Notes: a model not told the origin generated them from the letters alone. Shown: positions 8,967 to 17,439, counted from the first letter of the stretch. The stretch is DNA of 64,000 nucleotides from JACVRW01 sp963808545 (GCA_963808545.1 CAWEGB010000008.1:434001-498000); one strand, 5' to 3'. Made by a program: numbers and translations.

Positions 8967-9827
8967 TCAGGAGGCGAGACGCCCGAACTTGTCGCGCAGG
9001 CGGTGGTAGAAGCTCGCGCCGGGCGCCTGGGCCAGCCGCACGCGGTCCTCGTCGAAGCGGACCCGGATGGTCCCCTCGGGCTCGAGCGTCCACACCGAGC
9101 GCCCGTCGGTGGTCAGGTCGACCTCGTCCTGCTTCGAGCGGTTGGTGACCGCGAGCGTGTCGCCCGGCGCCACCACGAGCGAGCGGGCGGTGAGAGTGTG
9201 CGGAGCGATGAACGAGACCACGAAGCCCTCCACGCCCCACGCCAGGACCGGCCCGCCATTGGCCAGGTTGTACCCCGTCGAGCCGGCCGGAGTGGAGACC
9301 ACCAGACCGTCGCAGCGCACCGCTCCGAGCTGCTCGCCCTCCACCGAGTAGGCCAGCTCGGCCACCCGGCCGTCGGGGCGCCGGTGAAACGAGACGTCGT
9401 TCACCGCGAGCCGGTCTCCCTCAGGCGTCTCGGCGAGCAGCCCCGGCAGCTGCATCACGTCGAACTCGCCGGCGAGCGCACGCGGCATGCCCTCCTCGAG
9501 GTCCGGCGGCTCGACGGTGGCCAGGAACCCGATCGCCCCGAAGTTGACGGCGAACACGGGCACGCCGGTGCCGGCGAAGCGACGCAGCACCGAGAGGATC
9601 GTGCCGTCGCCACCGAGCACGAGCGCGAGGTCGGCGTTGGCGGCCGGGTCCTCGGCCACGGTGGCGCCGTCCGCGACTCCGAGCCCGTGCTTCTCGGCCT
9701 CGTCCGGGCCCAGCACGACCTCCACGCCCGCCGCGCCCGCCAACTCGAGCACCCGGCGCAGAGCGGCGCCGGTCTCGTCCACGCGCTGGTGGCTGTAGAC
9801 CGCGATCGCGGTCGGGGCGGCGCTCAC
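8967..9827 (-). CDS. nadK: NAD kinase
   Basis: Phosphorylates NAD to NADP. The protein has 286 aa, with the family motifs GGDGTILSVLRRF (phosphate-binding/catalytic Asp), NFGAIGFLATV, LAVNDVSFHR (Asn-Asp of the adenine pocket) and the signature STPAGSTGYNLANGGPV. The start is GTG and overlaps the tlyA TGA as GTGA, so translation of the pair is probably coupled. The order tlyA-nadK-recN is a well-known conserved block in Gram-positive bacteria and supports all three calls. Confidence 0.96.
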   Translation of the reverse strand: MSAAPTAIAVYSHQRVDETGAALRRVLELAGAAGVEVVLGPDEAEKHGLGVADGATVAEDPAANADLALVLGGDGTILSVLRRFAGTGVPVFAVNFGAIGFLATVEPPDLEEGMPRALAGEFDVMQLPGLLAETPEGDRLAVNDVSFHRRPDGRVAELAYSVEGEQLGAVRCDGLVVSTPAGSTGYNLANGGPVLAWGVEGFVVSFIAPHTLTARSLVVAPGDTLAVTNRSKQDEVDLTTDGRSVWTLEPEGTIRVRFDEDRVRLAQAPGASFYHRLRDKFGRLAS

Positions 9828-10612
9828 GGCTCCGCCCTGCGTGCCGCTTCGCCCAGGTCGGCCACATCGCCGGCCCGGCCCGGCTCCGCCAGCCAGACGA
9901 AGCTCTCGCGATTGCCCGCGGGACCCGGCAGCCCCGACGAGGCGAACCCGAGTACGGACACGCCGAGCTCCGACCGAGCCTGCTCGCCCACCGCCACCAG
10001 CGTGCCACGGCGGTCATCGGCCGAGCGCACCACGCCGCCCTTGCCCACACGATCGCGCCCGACCTCGAACTGGGGCTTGACGAGCGCCAGGCAGTCGAAG
10101 CGCTGTGCGGCGCAGGCGAGCACGGCGGGCAGCACCTTGCCGAGCGAGATGAAGGAGACGTCGGCCACGATCAGATCGGGCGCGTAGGGCAGGACGTCCG
10201 CGGTCAGCGAGCGCGCGTTGCAGCGCTCGATCACGGTCACGCGAGGATCGTTCCGCAGGCGCCAGTCCAGCTCTCCGTAGGCCACGTCGAGCGCCACCAC
10301 CGCGGCGGCTTCCCGCTGCAACAGGCAGTCGGTGAAGCCTCCGGTCGACGCGCCCACGTCGAGGGCGAGGCGGCCCGCCGGATCGACCCCGAACGCCTCC
10401 AGCGCGTTGCTCAGCTTGATGCCCCCGCGTGAGACGAACGGCGGGTGCGCGGTGACCGCCAGCTCGGCGTCCTCGGCCACCATGTGCCCCGGCTTGCGCG
10501 CCGGCTGCCCGCCGACCCGCACGTCGCCGGCGATCACCGCGGCCGCCGCGCGCGAGCGCGTCTCGAACAGCCCGCGCTCGGCCAGGAGAGTGTCAAGCCG
10601 CCGCTTCGGCAC
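9824..10612 (-). CDS. tlyA: TlyA family rRNA (cytidine-2'-O)-methyltransferase
   Basis: A SAM-dependent methyltransferase that 2'-O-methylates cytidines in 16S/23S rRNA; in mycobacteria this sets capreomycin sensitivity. Residues 3-60 form an S4 RNA-binding domain (RLDTLLAERGLFETRSRAAA). The Rossmann domain then shows SRGGIKLSNAL, the SAM motif LDVGASTGGFTDCLLQ and ADVSFISLGKVLP with the KPQFEVGRD motif. First gene of the minus-strand run tlyA-nadK-recN-pyrG. It is divergent from the small membrane protein gene, sharing a 75-bp spacer that holds a CRP-like palindrome. Confidence 0.92.
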   Translation of the reverse strand: MPKRRLDTLLAERGLFETRSRAAAAVIAGDVRVGGQPARKPGHMVAEDAELAVTAHPPFVSRGGIKLSNALEAFGVDPAGRLALDVGASTGGFTDCLLQREAAAVVALDVAYGELDWRLRNDPRVTVIERCNARSLTADVLPYAPDLIVADVSFISLGKVLPAVLACAAQRFDCLALVKPQFEVGRDRVGKGGVVRSADDRRGTLVAVGEQARSELGVSVLGFASSGLPGPAGNRESFVWLAEPGRAGDVADLGEAARRAEP

Positions 10613-10637
10613 GCGTGCAATCTACCCCTGAAGCCTC

Positions 10638-10653
10638 TGTGACCGACATCACA
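10638..10653. promoter_or_regulatory. CRP/GlxR-type palindrome
   Basis: TGTGACCGACATCACA is a perfect TGTGA-N6-TCACA dyad, the consensus half-sites of CRP-family regulators (E. coli CRP, actinobacterial GlxR). It lies in the spacer between divergent tlyA and the gene at 10688, 26 bp from one start and 35 bp from the other. Whether a CRP homologue binds here is inference. Confidence 0.5.
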
Positions 10654-10687
10654 CAAGCGCGACCTACCGAGCGTAACCTCGAAGTCG

Positions 10688-11050
10688 ATGACGCTGTTGA
10701 GACTCATCTCTCCCGCTTTCCGAGCCGGCCTGCTCATGGTCGCCGGGAGCGGCTTGATCGCCGCGCCGGTGCTGCTTCAGCTGGACGTCGCCGCGATCAT
10801 CACGGGCACCGTGGTGGGTGCGCTGTCGATCGCGCTGGGTCTGGCGGGCACCGAGGCCGAGGGCCGCGGGACGCTTCCGGTCTCGGCTCAGGCGGTGTAC
10901 GACCGCGGCCTGGGAGTCGGGCTCCTGATCCTGGCCGCGATCTTCGGCCTGGCCGACCAGCCCGAAGCAATGGCCGTGTTCGCGGTGGCGGGCGTCGGAG
11001 CGCTCGTGGTCACCTCGATCACCCGCTACAGCGCGAGTCCCGCTCAATAA
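10688..11050 (+). CDS. Small integral membrane protein, unknown function
   Basis: A 120-aa protein that is almost all membrane: hydrophobic segments at about residues 12-30, 32-52, 73-92 and 95-113. The short polar loop between the second and third pair includes EAEGRGTLPVSAQAVYDRG. The two-plus-two helix layout recalls SPW-repeat membrane proteins, but I do not recognise it firmly. There is no clear ribosome site before the ATG. A strong hairpin terminator follows at 11099. The CRP-like palindrome upstream is the only regulatory hint. Confidence 0.6.
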   Translation: MTLLRLISPAFRAGLLMVAGSGLIAAPVLLQLDVAAIITGTVVGALSIALGLAGTEAEGRGTLPVSAQAVYDRGLGVGLLILAAIFGLADQPEAMAVFAVAGVGALVVTSITRYSASPAQ

Positions 11051-11098
11051 CTTCCTCTCAACGACGCATCACACATAGCATCACTCCTCCCTCAGTGG

Positions 11099-11124
11099 AA
11101 CGGCCTCGCGAAAGCGGGGTCGTT
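11099..11124 (+). terminator. Intrinsic terminator with GAAA tetraloop
   Basis: An 11-pair stem (AACGGCCTCGC with GCGGGGTCGTT, two G-T pairs) closes a GAAA loop and is followed by TCC GTT. It lies 49 bp after the membrane-protein stop and 33 bp before the OsmC start, so it would end transcription of the 10688 gene. Confidence 0.6.
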
Positions 11125-11156
11125 TCCGTTGGAGGGCGCTTCGTAGACTCACCCGA

Positions 11157-11624
11157 ATGGCCACCCACCGCTACGAAGCCCAGGTCCACTGGAGCGGCTC
11201 CACGGGAGCCGGCTGGGACCACTACGACCGCGCCCACAGCGTCACCGCCCCGCCCGCCGAACCGGTGTTGACCGTGACCACCGGAGAGGTCAAGGGCGAC
11301 CCCGCCCAGCTCAACCCAGAGCAGCTCGTGGTCATGGCCGCCTCCTCCTGCCAGATGCTCATGTTCCTGCACCTGGCGGCCAAGGCCAGGGTCGACGTGG
11401 TCGAGTACTCCGACGACGCGGAGGGCCTCATGCCGCTCGACCAGCAGCCGGTCCGGATCGCCGAGATCACCCTTCGGCCACGCATCGTGCTCGCCTCGGA
11501 GGCGACCGACGAGCGCGTTCACAAGCTGGTGGAGCTGGCACACGAGGAGTGCTTCATCGCCAACAGCCTCAACAGCGAGATGCGCATCGAGCCGACCATC
11601 GAGCGGGCGAAGGTGCGGGCATGA
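11157..11624 (+). CDS. OsmC family peroxiredoxin-like protein
   Basis: A cytosolic thiol-dependent peroxidase of the OsmC/Ohr superfamily (155 aa), acting on organic hydroperoxides. The two conserved cysteines are present: one in MAASSCQMLMFLHLAA on the central helix and one in AHEECFIANSL near the end. The N-terminal strands (YEAQVHWSGSTGAG) also fit. It is coupled by an ATGA overlap to the M42 peptidase gene downstream, which suggests co-expression but no obvious shared pathway. Confidence 0.85.
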   Translation: MATHRYEAQVHWSGSTGAGWDHYDRAHSVTAPPAEPVLTVTTGEVKGDPAQLNPEQLVVMAASSCQMLMFLHLAAKARVDVVEYSDDAEGLMPLDQQPVRIAEITLRPRIVLASEATDERVHKLVELAHEECFIANSLNSEMRIEPTIERAKVRA

Positions 11625-12685
11625 GCGGCGTTCCCGAGCTGCTCGACCGGCTGCTGCGCACACCGGGCGCACCCGGCCAGGAGGCGGCTCCGGTGGCGGT
11701 CTGGCGCGAAGCGGCGGAGGGCTTCGCCGGGAGCGTCAGCGTCGATCCGATGGGCACCCCGGTGGCGCGAGTCGACGGCCGCGGCGAGAGCCCGCTGGTG
11801 GCCGTGGTGGGTCACATCGACGAGATCGCCGTTCTCGTCAGCCACGTGAGCAAGGAGGGGATGCTCAAGGTCGTGTCCTCGGGCGGCTGGGATCCGCAGA
11901 TCCTCGTCGGCCAGCGCGTGGAGGTGCTCAGCACCGGCGGGCCGGTCCCCGGCGTGGTGGGCCGTAAGCCGATCCACCTGCTGGAGCAGGAGGAGCGAAA
12001 GAAGGCGGTCCAGCTCAAGGATCTGCACGTGGACATCGGCGTCAGGGACGCCGACGAGGCGCGCGAGCTCGTGCGTGAGGGAGATCCGATCGTGATCGCG
12101 GCCGAGCCCGTGGAGCTGCCCAATGGCCGGCTGGCGTCACGGGCCCTCGACAACCGGCTCGGGGTCTACGTGGCCCTCGAGAGCGCCCGGCGGGTGGCCG
12201 AGGCCGGCGGCGGAGCCGGGCCGATGGCCGCGGTGGCCGCCGTCCAGGAGGAGATCGGCGCTCACGGCGCCGGGGCAATGGCCTACGGCCTGCGCCCGGA
12301 CGTGGCCATCGTGGTCGACGTGACCCACGCCACCGACGCCCCCGGAGTCGAGGCGGGCGAGCTCGGCGAGCACGGGCTCGGCGACGGCCCCGTGCTCACC
12401 CGAGGCGCGATCGTGAACGCCAAGGTCAACCGCCTGCTCGACGAGGCGGCCGAGGCGGAGGAGATCGCGATAACCACCGAGGTCTCGGGCCGCGCCACCC
12501 ACACCGACGCCGACTCGGTGCACCTGAGCCGGGCGGGCGTTCCCACGGCCATCCTCTCGATTCCGCTCCGCTACATGCACTCGGCGGTCGAGGTGGTGGA
12601 GCTGGCCGACGTGGAGGCGGCCATCTCGGTCATCGCCGCCTTCGCCCTGCGGCTCGAGGCGGACACGAGCTTCGCGCGCTGGTGA
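11621..12685 (+). CDS. M42 family aminopeptidase/glutamyl aminopeptidase-like
   Basis: A cytosolic di-metal aminopeptidase of the tetrahedral (TET/FrvX/YsdC) type, 354 aa. Metal and catalytic motifs follow in order: VVGHIDEIAVLVSHV, ASRALDNRLGVYVALE (bridging Asp), AVQEEIGAHGA (Glu-Glu base and ligand), VVDVTHATDAPG and a final RYMHSAVEVVEL (His ligand). The start ATG overlaps the OsmC stop. Its last 56 bp overlap, tail to tail, the gene on the other strand at 12630-12974. Confidence 0.87.
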   Translation: MSGVPELLDRLLRTPGAPGQEAAPVAVWREAAEGFAGSVSVDPMGTPVARVDGRGESPLVAVVGHIDEIAVLVSHVSKEGMLKVVSSGGWDPQILVGQRVEVLSTGGPVPGVVGRKPIHLLEQEERKKAVQLKDLHVDIGVRDADEARELVREGDPIVIAAEPVELPNGRLASRALDNRLGVYVALESARRVAEAGGGAGPMAAVAAVQEEIGAHGAGAMAYGLRPDVAIVVDVTHATDAPGVEAGELGEHGLGDGPVLTRGAIVNAKVNRLLDEAAEAEEIAITTEVSGRATHTDADSVHLSRAGVPTAILSIPLRYMHSAVEVVELADVEAAISVIAAFALRLEADTSFARW

Positions 12686-12974
12686 GGTCGAGCGCGGCGC
12701 GAAGGTCCGCGACGGTTCGATCGCCGATGGCGCCCAGCAGCGCGGCTGACTGCGCCAGCGCACGCGGCCCGGCGGCCTCCGCCGCAGGCTGAACCGTGCC
12801 GCACAACATCTCGATCAGGGCTTCGCCGGTGGACTCGCCCGGGAAGGCGTCCGGAGGAAGGTCCTCGAGCAGGCCGCCGATCAGGTCGGTGAGCATCAGC
12901 CCGGTGCGCAGCAGCTGCTCGACGTAGGCGCGGACGTCCTCGTGCGTGACCGGGCCCACCGGGTACGTGTCCAT
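12630..12974 (-). CDS. Hypothetical helical protein
   Basis: A 114-aa protein that I do not recognise firmly. The first 95 residues are helix-prone and acidic (VTHEDVRAYVEQLLRTGLML, LIGGLLEDLPPDAFPGEST, ALIEMLCGTVQPAAEA) and look coding. The last 18 residues (SARSSCPPRAAGRRRR region) are antisense to the M42 gene and look like read-through. The gene is in line with the dxs operon, 56 bp after the dxs stop, so it may be its last member. Confidence 0.6.
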   Translation of the reverse strand: MDTYPVGPVTHEDVRAYVEQLLRTGLMLTDLIGGLLEDLPPDAFPGESTGEALIEMLCGTVQPAAEAAGPRALAQSAALLGAIGDRTVADLRAALDLTSARSSCPPRAAGRRRR

Positions 12975-13030
12975 GCCTGCTTGAGCCGCGAGCCCGAATG
13001 GTTCGCCCCCATCGCGGGGAGCTCGACGGC

Positions 13031-14977
13031 CTAGGCCAGCGAGGGCTCGAGCACGGCCTGCGCGACGCGCTCGGCCACGGCCTCGGGAGTGAGGCCCACC
13101 TCTTCGCGCAACAGCGCCGGCTTACCGTGGGTCACGTAGCGGTCGGGCAGCCCGATGCGCAGCAGGCGAGCCCGGCCCATCAGGTCGTGGTCGGCCAGGT
13201 GCTCGGCCACACCGGAGCCGAAGCCGCCGGCCAGCACGTTCTCCTCCACGGTCACGACCAGGTCGTGCTCGGACACCAGTTCGGCGATCAGCTCGCCGTC
13301 GAGTGGCTTGGCGAAGCGCGCGTCGGCCACGGTGGCCTCCACCCCGTGCTGCTCGTCGAGCAGGTCGGCCGCGCCGAGGGCCACGCTGACCCCGTAGCCG
13401 TAGCCGAGGAAGGCCACACGCCGGCCCTCGCGGAGGACCTCGCCCCGGCCGATGGCGATCGGCTCCGGCGCCGCCGGGAGCGCCACGCCCTCCCCCTCCC
13501 CGCGCGGGTAGCGCAGGGCCACGGGGCCGTCGTCGTAGAGCAGCGCGGTGCGCAGCATGTTCACGAGCACGGCCTCGTCGCGTGGCGCCATCTGCACGAG
13601 GTTGGGCAGGCAGCGCAGGTAGGAGATGTCGAACGCCCCGTGATGGGTCGGGCCGTCGTCACCCACCAGACCGGCGCGGTCCATGGCGAAGACGACGTTC
13701 AGGCTCTGCAAGCAGACGTCATGGACGATCTGGTCGTAGCCGCGCTGCAGGAAAGTGGAGTAGATGGCGGCCACCGGCTTGGCTCCCTCGAGGGCCAGTC
13801 CGGCGGCGAACAGGACCGCGTGCTGCTCGGCGATGCCCACGTCGTAGTAGCGCTCGGGGATGGCCTTCTGAAGCAGGTTCAGGCCGGTTCCGGAGTTCAT
13901 GGCGGCGGTGATGCCCACCACCCGCTCGTCCCGGCGGGCCTCCTCGACGAGCGCCTCGCCGAACACCTTCGTGTACTGGGGCGCGGGGGCGGGCGCGGCC
14001 GGGGCGCCGTTCGCCTTCTTCTTCTTCGGCGCCGCGGCGCGGTTGAGGATCGAGCCGGGCTTGGCGGCGTGCCACTGCTCCATGCCCTCGAGCCCGCCCT
14101 CCTCGGCCGGGATGAAGCCCTTGCCCTTGACGGTCTTGCAGTGCACGACCACGGGGCGGTCGGCCTCGAGCGCCTCGCCGATGGCCTGGCGCAGCGCCTT
14201 CACGTCGTGGCCGTCGATCACGCCGACGTAGGCCAGGTCGAGCTCCTCGAAGAAGAGCCCGGGCGCCCAGTAGGCCTTGAGCGACTCCTTGAGGATCGGC
14301 CCCAGCCGCTCGATCTTGGTGCCGATGCCGGCGGGCAGCTTGGTGAGCGTCTCCTCGGCGTCCTCCCGCGCGTGGTACAGCTTGGGATTGAGGCGCATGC
14401 GGGTGAACAGGCGCGACAGCGCACCGACGTTGGGCGAGATCGACATCCCGTTGTCGTTGACCACGATCACGATCGGCGCGTCCATCCCGCCGGCGTTGAG
14501 CAGGGCCTCGAAGGACACGCCTCCGGTGAGCGCGCCGTCCCCGATCACGGCCACCACGCGGCCGTCCTCGGCGATGCCGCGGCGCATGGCCTCCTTGATG
14601 CCCACCGCGTAGGACACCGACGTGGAGGCGTGCCCGGCGCCCATCACGTCGTGCTCGGACTCGTGGATGGCGCAGAACGGGGCCAGCCCCCCGTACTTGC
14701 GGATCGTGTCGAGCTCGTCGCGCCGCCCGGTGAGCACCTTGTGCGGGTAGGCCTGATGGCCGACGTCCCACAGCACCTTGTCGCGGGGCGAGTCGAGCAG
14801 CGAGTGAACGGCCACGGCGATCTCGCAGGCGCCCAGGTTCGCGCCGAAGTGGCCGCCGATCTCGCCGATGGTGTCGATGATGAGCTCGCGCACCTCCTGC
14901 GCGACCTGCGCGAGCTGCTCGTCGCTGAGGCCCTTCAGGTCCGCCGGACCGTCGATCTGTTCGAGGAGGCTGGTCAT
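13031..14977 (-). CDS. dxs: 1-deoxy-D-xylulose-5-phosphate synthase
   Basis: Thiamine-diphosphate enzyme that condenses pyruvate and glyceraldehyde 3-phosphate, the first step of the MEP isoprenoid pathway. The protein has 648 aa, with LWDVGHQAYPHKVLTGRRD, the ThDP/Mg motif VIGDGALTGGVSFEALLNAG...VVNDN, then VTAAMNSGTGL, FAMDRAGLVGDDGPTHHGAFD and ALRYPRGEG in the pyrimidine domain. A linker around residue 310-335 is rich in Lys/Ala/Pro. The ATG overlaps the polyprenyl synthase stop (ATGA), placing an isoprenoid starter and elongating enzyme in one operon. Confidence 0.96.
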   Translation of the reverse strand: MTSLLEQIDGPADLKGLSDEQLAQVAQEVRELIIDTIGEIGGHFGANLGACEIAVAVHSLLDSPRDKVLWDVGHQAYPHKVLTGRRDELDTIRKYGGLAPFCAIHESEHDVMGAGHASTSVSYAVGIKEAMRRGIAEDGRVVAVIGDGALTGGVSFEALLNAGGMDAPIVIVVNDNGMSISPNVGALSRLFTRMRLNPKLYHAREDAEETLTKLPAGIGTKIERLGPILKESLKAYWAPGLFFEELDLAYVGVIDGHDVKALRQAIGEALEADRPVVVHCKTVKGKGFIPAEEGGLEGMEQWHAAKPGSILNRAAAPKKKKANGAPAAPAPAPQYTKVFGEALVEEARRDERVVGITAAMNSGTGLNLLQKAIPERYYDVGIAEQHAVLFAAGLALEGAKPVAAIYSTFLQRGYDQIVHDVCLQSLNVVFAMDRAGLVGDDGPTHHGAFDISYLRCLPNLVQMAPRDEAVLVNMLRTALLYDDGPVALRYPRGEGEGVALPAAPEPIAIGRGEVLREGRRVAFLGYGYGVSVALGAADLLDEQHGVEATVADARFAKPLDGELIAELVSEHDLVVTVEENVLAGGFGSGVAEHLADHDLMGRARLLRIGLPDRYVTHGKPALLREEVGLTPEAVAERVAQAVLEPSLA

Positions 14978-15852
14978 GCGCTGCGGGTGAGCACGTAGTC
15001 GGCGATGCCGCCGAGGCGCTCGGTGTGGCCCGAAGCCCCCGCGAGCGCCGTCCGGGCCTTCGCGTGCGACTCGCGAGCGAGCTCCTGTGCCCGCCCGATC
15101 CCGTACTCGCTCACGTAGGTGGCCTTTCCATGACGTTCGTCGGAGCCCTGTGGCTTGCCGAGCTCGGCCTCGTCGCCCGTCACGTCGAGGATGTCGTCGA
15201 CGATCTGGAAGACGACGCCGAGCTCGGCTGCAAAGCGCCGGTAGGGAAGTGTGGCAGGTCCCTGGACGCCTTCGAGCGCGAGCACCGCGGTGACCGAGGC
15301 GCCGATCAGGGCTCCGGTCTTCAGCTCGTGCAGGTGGCGCAGGGGCACGTCGGCCGTGCGCGCGACGTCCAGGTACTGGCCGCCGACCATTCCCTCGACT
15401 CCCGCCGCGGTCACCACCTCGCGCACGGCGGCGAGCAGGTGAGCCGGCTCCCCGGCCTGGCGCGACAGCATCAGGCGCAGGGCCTCGGCGAACAGCCCGT
15501 CCCCGGCGAGGATGGCCACGTCCTCGCCGAAGGCCACGTGGCAGGTGGGCTTTCCCCGCCGCAGCTCGTCGTCGTCCATGGCGGGAAGATCGTCGTGGAT
15601 GAGCGAGTAGGTGTGGATCATCTCGAGCGCGGCCGCGAACGGCAGCACCTCGTCGGCCGGGCGTCCGAGCGCCTCGGCGGTGGCCAGCGCGAGCACCGGG
15701 CGAATGCGCTTGCCGCCGGCCAGCAGCGAATAGCGCATCGCCTCCCCCAGCCCAGCCGTCCCGGGCTCGGCGGCGAAGCGGAGGTCCTCGAGGTAGGCGT
15801 CCACCCGGCGCTGAAGCTCGACCGGGTAGGCCCCGGCCTCCACCGAGCTCAC
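14974..15852 (-). CDS. Polyprenyl diphosphate synthase (FPP/GGPP type)
   Basis: A trans-isoprenyl diphosphate synthase (292 aa) that adds isopentenyl diphosphate to an allylic primer. Both aspartate-rich regions are clear: FARM in SLIHDDLPAMDDDELRRGKPT and SARM in FQIVDDILDVTGDEAELGKPQG. GGKRIRPVLALA binds the diphosphate. Length and FARM type suggest farnesyl or geranylgeranyl product; chain length cannot be fixed by eye. GTG start overlapping the upstream stop. It is coupled to dxs downstream and to the xseB-like gene upstream. Confidence 0.92.
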   Translation of the reverse strand: MSSVEAGAYPVELQRRVDAYLEDLRFAAEPGTAGLGEAMRYSLLAGGKRIRPVLALATAEALGRPADEVLPFAAALEMIHTYSLIHDDLPAMDDDELRRGKPTCHVAFGEDVAILAGDGLFAEALRLMLSRQAGEPAHLLAAVREVVTAAGVEGMVGGQYLDVARTADVPLRHLHELKTGALIGASVTAVLALEGVQGPATLPYRRFAAELGVVFQIVDDILDVTGDEAELGKPQGSDERHGKATYVSEYGIGRAQELARESHAKARTALAGASGHTERLGGIADYVLTRSA

Positions 15853-16049
15853 AGCAGCCGCTCCTGCCCCTCTACCTCGCTCGCACCACGGGCACGCACG
15901 TCGATCTCCGAGCCGAGCTGGGCGGCCAGCTCCGCGCAGCGCTCCACCAGCGTCGCCGCCTCGTCGGAGCCGAGCTCACCCGAGCGCAGCCTGTCGGCCA
16001 CCGCGGTGAGCTCGTCGGTCAGTCGCCTTACGGCGTCGGGCTCGCTCAC
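15849..16049 (-). CDS. Exodeoxyribonuclease VII small subunit-like (XseB-like)
   Basis: A 66-aa helical protein, GTG start. The pattern LTAVADRLRSGELGSDEAATLVERCAELA resembles the two-helix core of XseB (the 'LESGEL-LEESL-LYERG' pattern). The position between nusB and the polyprenyl synthase is the classical place of xseA-xseB. No xseA is present in the window, so it may act with a large subunit encoded elsewhere or be a remnant. GTGA overlaps on both sides show it is embedded in the operon. XseB identity is an inference. Confidence 0.55.
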   Translation of the reverse strand: MSEPDAVRRLTDELTAVADRLRSGELGSDEAATLVERCAELAAQLGSEIDVRARGASEVEGQERLL

Positions 16050-16432
16050 TGGTGCGCGGCCTCCTCGCGCTGGACGGCGCCCAGAATTCCGTTGACGAAG
16101 CGCGGGGCGTCCGTCGAGCACAGCTCCTTGGCCGTCTCCACCGCCTCGTCGATGGCCACCTCCGGCGGGATGTCGGAGCGGCTGCGCAGCTCGTACAGGG
16201 CGACCCTGAGGATGTTGCGCTCGAGCGGGGCGATCCGGTCGAGCGACCAACCCTCGGCGAAGCGGCTGATCAGGGCGTCGAGCTCGTCCCTCTCGGCCTG
16301 CACTCCGTCGACCAGCTCGCGCGTGAACGGCGTGGCGTCGCGGTCGACCAGGCCGGCCGCGGCGCGCCCGGTGACGTCCTCCTGGTAGAGAGCGAAGACG
16401 GCGGCGCGGCGCTGGTCGGTGCGGCGGGTCAC
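16046..16432 (-). CDS. nusB: Transcription antitermination factor NusB
   Basis: An RNA-binding helical protein (128 aa) that with NusE (S10) binds boxA RNA and prevents termination in rRNA operons. It begins TRRTDQRRAAVFALYQEDV and ends with the conserved LERNILRVALYEL, IPPEVAIDEAVETAKEL and RFVNGILGAV motifs. GTG start; the stop overlaps the start of the xseB-like gene. It directly follows efp with no gap, the usual actinobacterial order. Confidence 0.94.
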   Translation of the reverse strand: MTRRTDQRRAAVFALYQEDVTGRAAAGLVDRDATPFTRELVDGVQAERDELDALISRFAEGWSLDRIAPLERNILRVALYELRSRSDIPPEVAIDEAVETAKELCSTDAPRFVNGILGAVQREEAAHQ

Positions 16433-16993
16433 CTAGGCGCGAGAGACGTACTCGCCCGAGCGGGTGTCCACCCGGACGCGATCGCCGACGTTGACGAACA
16501 GGGGCACCCGTACCACCACGCCGGACTCGAGAGTGGCCGGCTTGTCGCCGCCACCGGAAGCCGTGTCGCCGCGCAGGCCCGGGTCGGTCTCGGCCACGGC
16601 CAGCTCCACGGCGCTCGGGACCTGCACGTCGCTCGGCGACTCGTCCACGTAGAGGATGTCCACCTCCTGGTTGGGAACCACCCACTTGAGCGACTCCTGG
16701 ACCGAGTCCTCGGGCACCGCCATCTGGTCGTAGGTCTGAACGTCCATGAAGTGAGCCTCGGTGCCGTCGGCGTACAGGAAGGTCATCTTGCGCGACTCGG
16801 TGCGCACCGGTCGGAACTTCTCGCCGGCCCGAAACGTCCGGTCGATCACGGCGCCGTCATCCACGCGCTTGAGCTTGGTGCGCACGAACGCGCCGCCCTT
16901 GCCGGGCTTGACGTGCTGAAACTCGACGATCCGGAATATGCGGCCGTCGACCTCGACGTGCATCCCGTTCTTGAACTGGTTCGTGGAGATCAC
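16433..16993 (-). CDS. efp: Elongation factor P
   Basis: A three-domain tRNA-mimic that enters the ribosomal E site and rescues stalling at polyproline. The protein has 186 aa and begins with a GTG: (V/M)ISTNQFKNGMHVEVDGR. The tip loop reads HVKPGKGGAFV with Lys32, the residue that is modified in other bacteria. The signature of the last OB domain (GDTASGGGDKPATLESG) is intact. A 14-codon vestige of an alternative EF-P start lies about 0.5 kb upstream, beyond an NTF2-like gene (see 17440-17484). Confidence 0.95.
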   Translation of the reverse strand: MISTNQFKNGMHVEVDGRIFRIVEFQHVKPGKGGAFVRTKLKRVDDGAVIDRTFRAGEKFRPVRTESRKMTFLYADGTEAHFMDVQTYDQMAVPEDSVQESLKWVVPNQEVDILYVDESPSDVQVPSAVELAVAETDPGLRGDTASGGGDKPATLESGVVVRVPLFVNVGDRVRVDTRSGEYVSRA

Positions 16994-17005
16994 GAGGTTC
17001 GAAGC

Positions 17006-17425
17006 TTAGGCGCCGATCCCCGACTCGCCGATCCCCGCCATCTGGAGGGCCCGGGCGGCGTCGCGGTAGGCCTCGACCCGGACGATCTGCCCCTCCTCCA
17101 CGGTGATCAGATAACCCCAACGGCTGTCGACCTCCACGCCGCTCGCCCGTCCCCGGGCTATCTCCCGCACGATCGCGACGACGCGATCGCGCAGGTCGTG
17201 TACCTGCTCCACTTCCAGGCGGTAACTCTCCCAGGCCTCGAACAGGGACTTGAGGCTCTTGCGGAGGCGATCGCGGCCCAACAGCTCCGTGCGACCACCC
17301 TCGGGGCGTCCCGACACTTCGAGCCACGCGACATCCTCAGCCACGTGGTCGGCGAAGACGTCGATCTGGCCCCGATTCCATGCGTCGAACGCGGACTCGA
17401 CCAGCTCGACGTTCTCGCGAGACAT
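17006..17425 (-). CDS. SnoaL/NTF2-like protein
   Basis: A 139-aa cone-shaped alpha+beta barrel protein of the SnoaL-like/NTF2 superfamily. It starts MSRENVELVESAFDAWNRGQ, a start repeated in a paralogue at 27776. Conserved fold features are the N-terminal helices, VAEDVAWLEV, GRDRLRKSLKSLFEAWESY and the C-terminal strand GQIVRVEAYRD. No catalytic assignment is possible. It lies 12 bp before efp and follows a remnant of the EF-P N-terminus, so it appears to have been inserted at the head of the efp operon. Confidence 0.75.
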   Translation of the reverse strand: MSRENVELVESAFDAWNRGQIDVFADHVAEDVAWLEVSGRPEGGRTELLGRDRLRKSLKSLFEAWESYRLEVEQVHDLRDRVVAIVREIARGRASGVEVDSRWGYLITVEEGQIVRVEAYRDAARALQMAGIGESGIGA

Positions 17426-17439
17426 GCGGCAATCCGGTC

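Noticed and set aside
12975..13030. Possible leader or RNA element after dxs
   Set aside because: Only 56 bp, no stable structure or conserved boxes visible.
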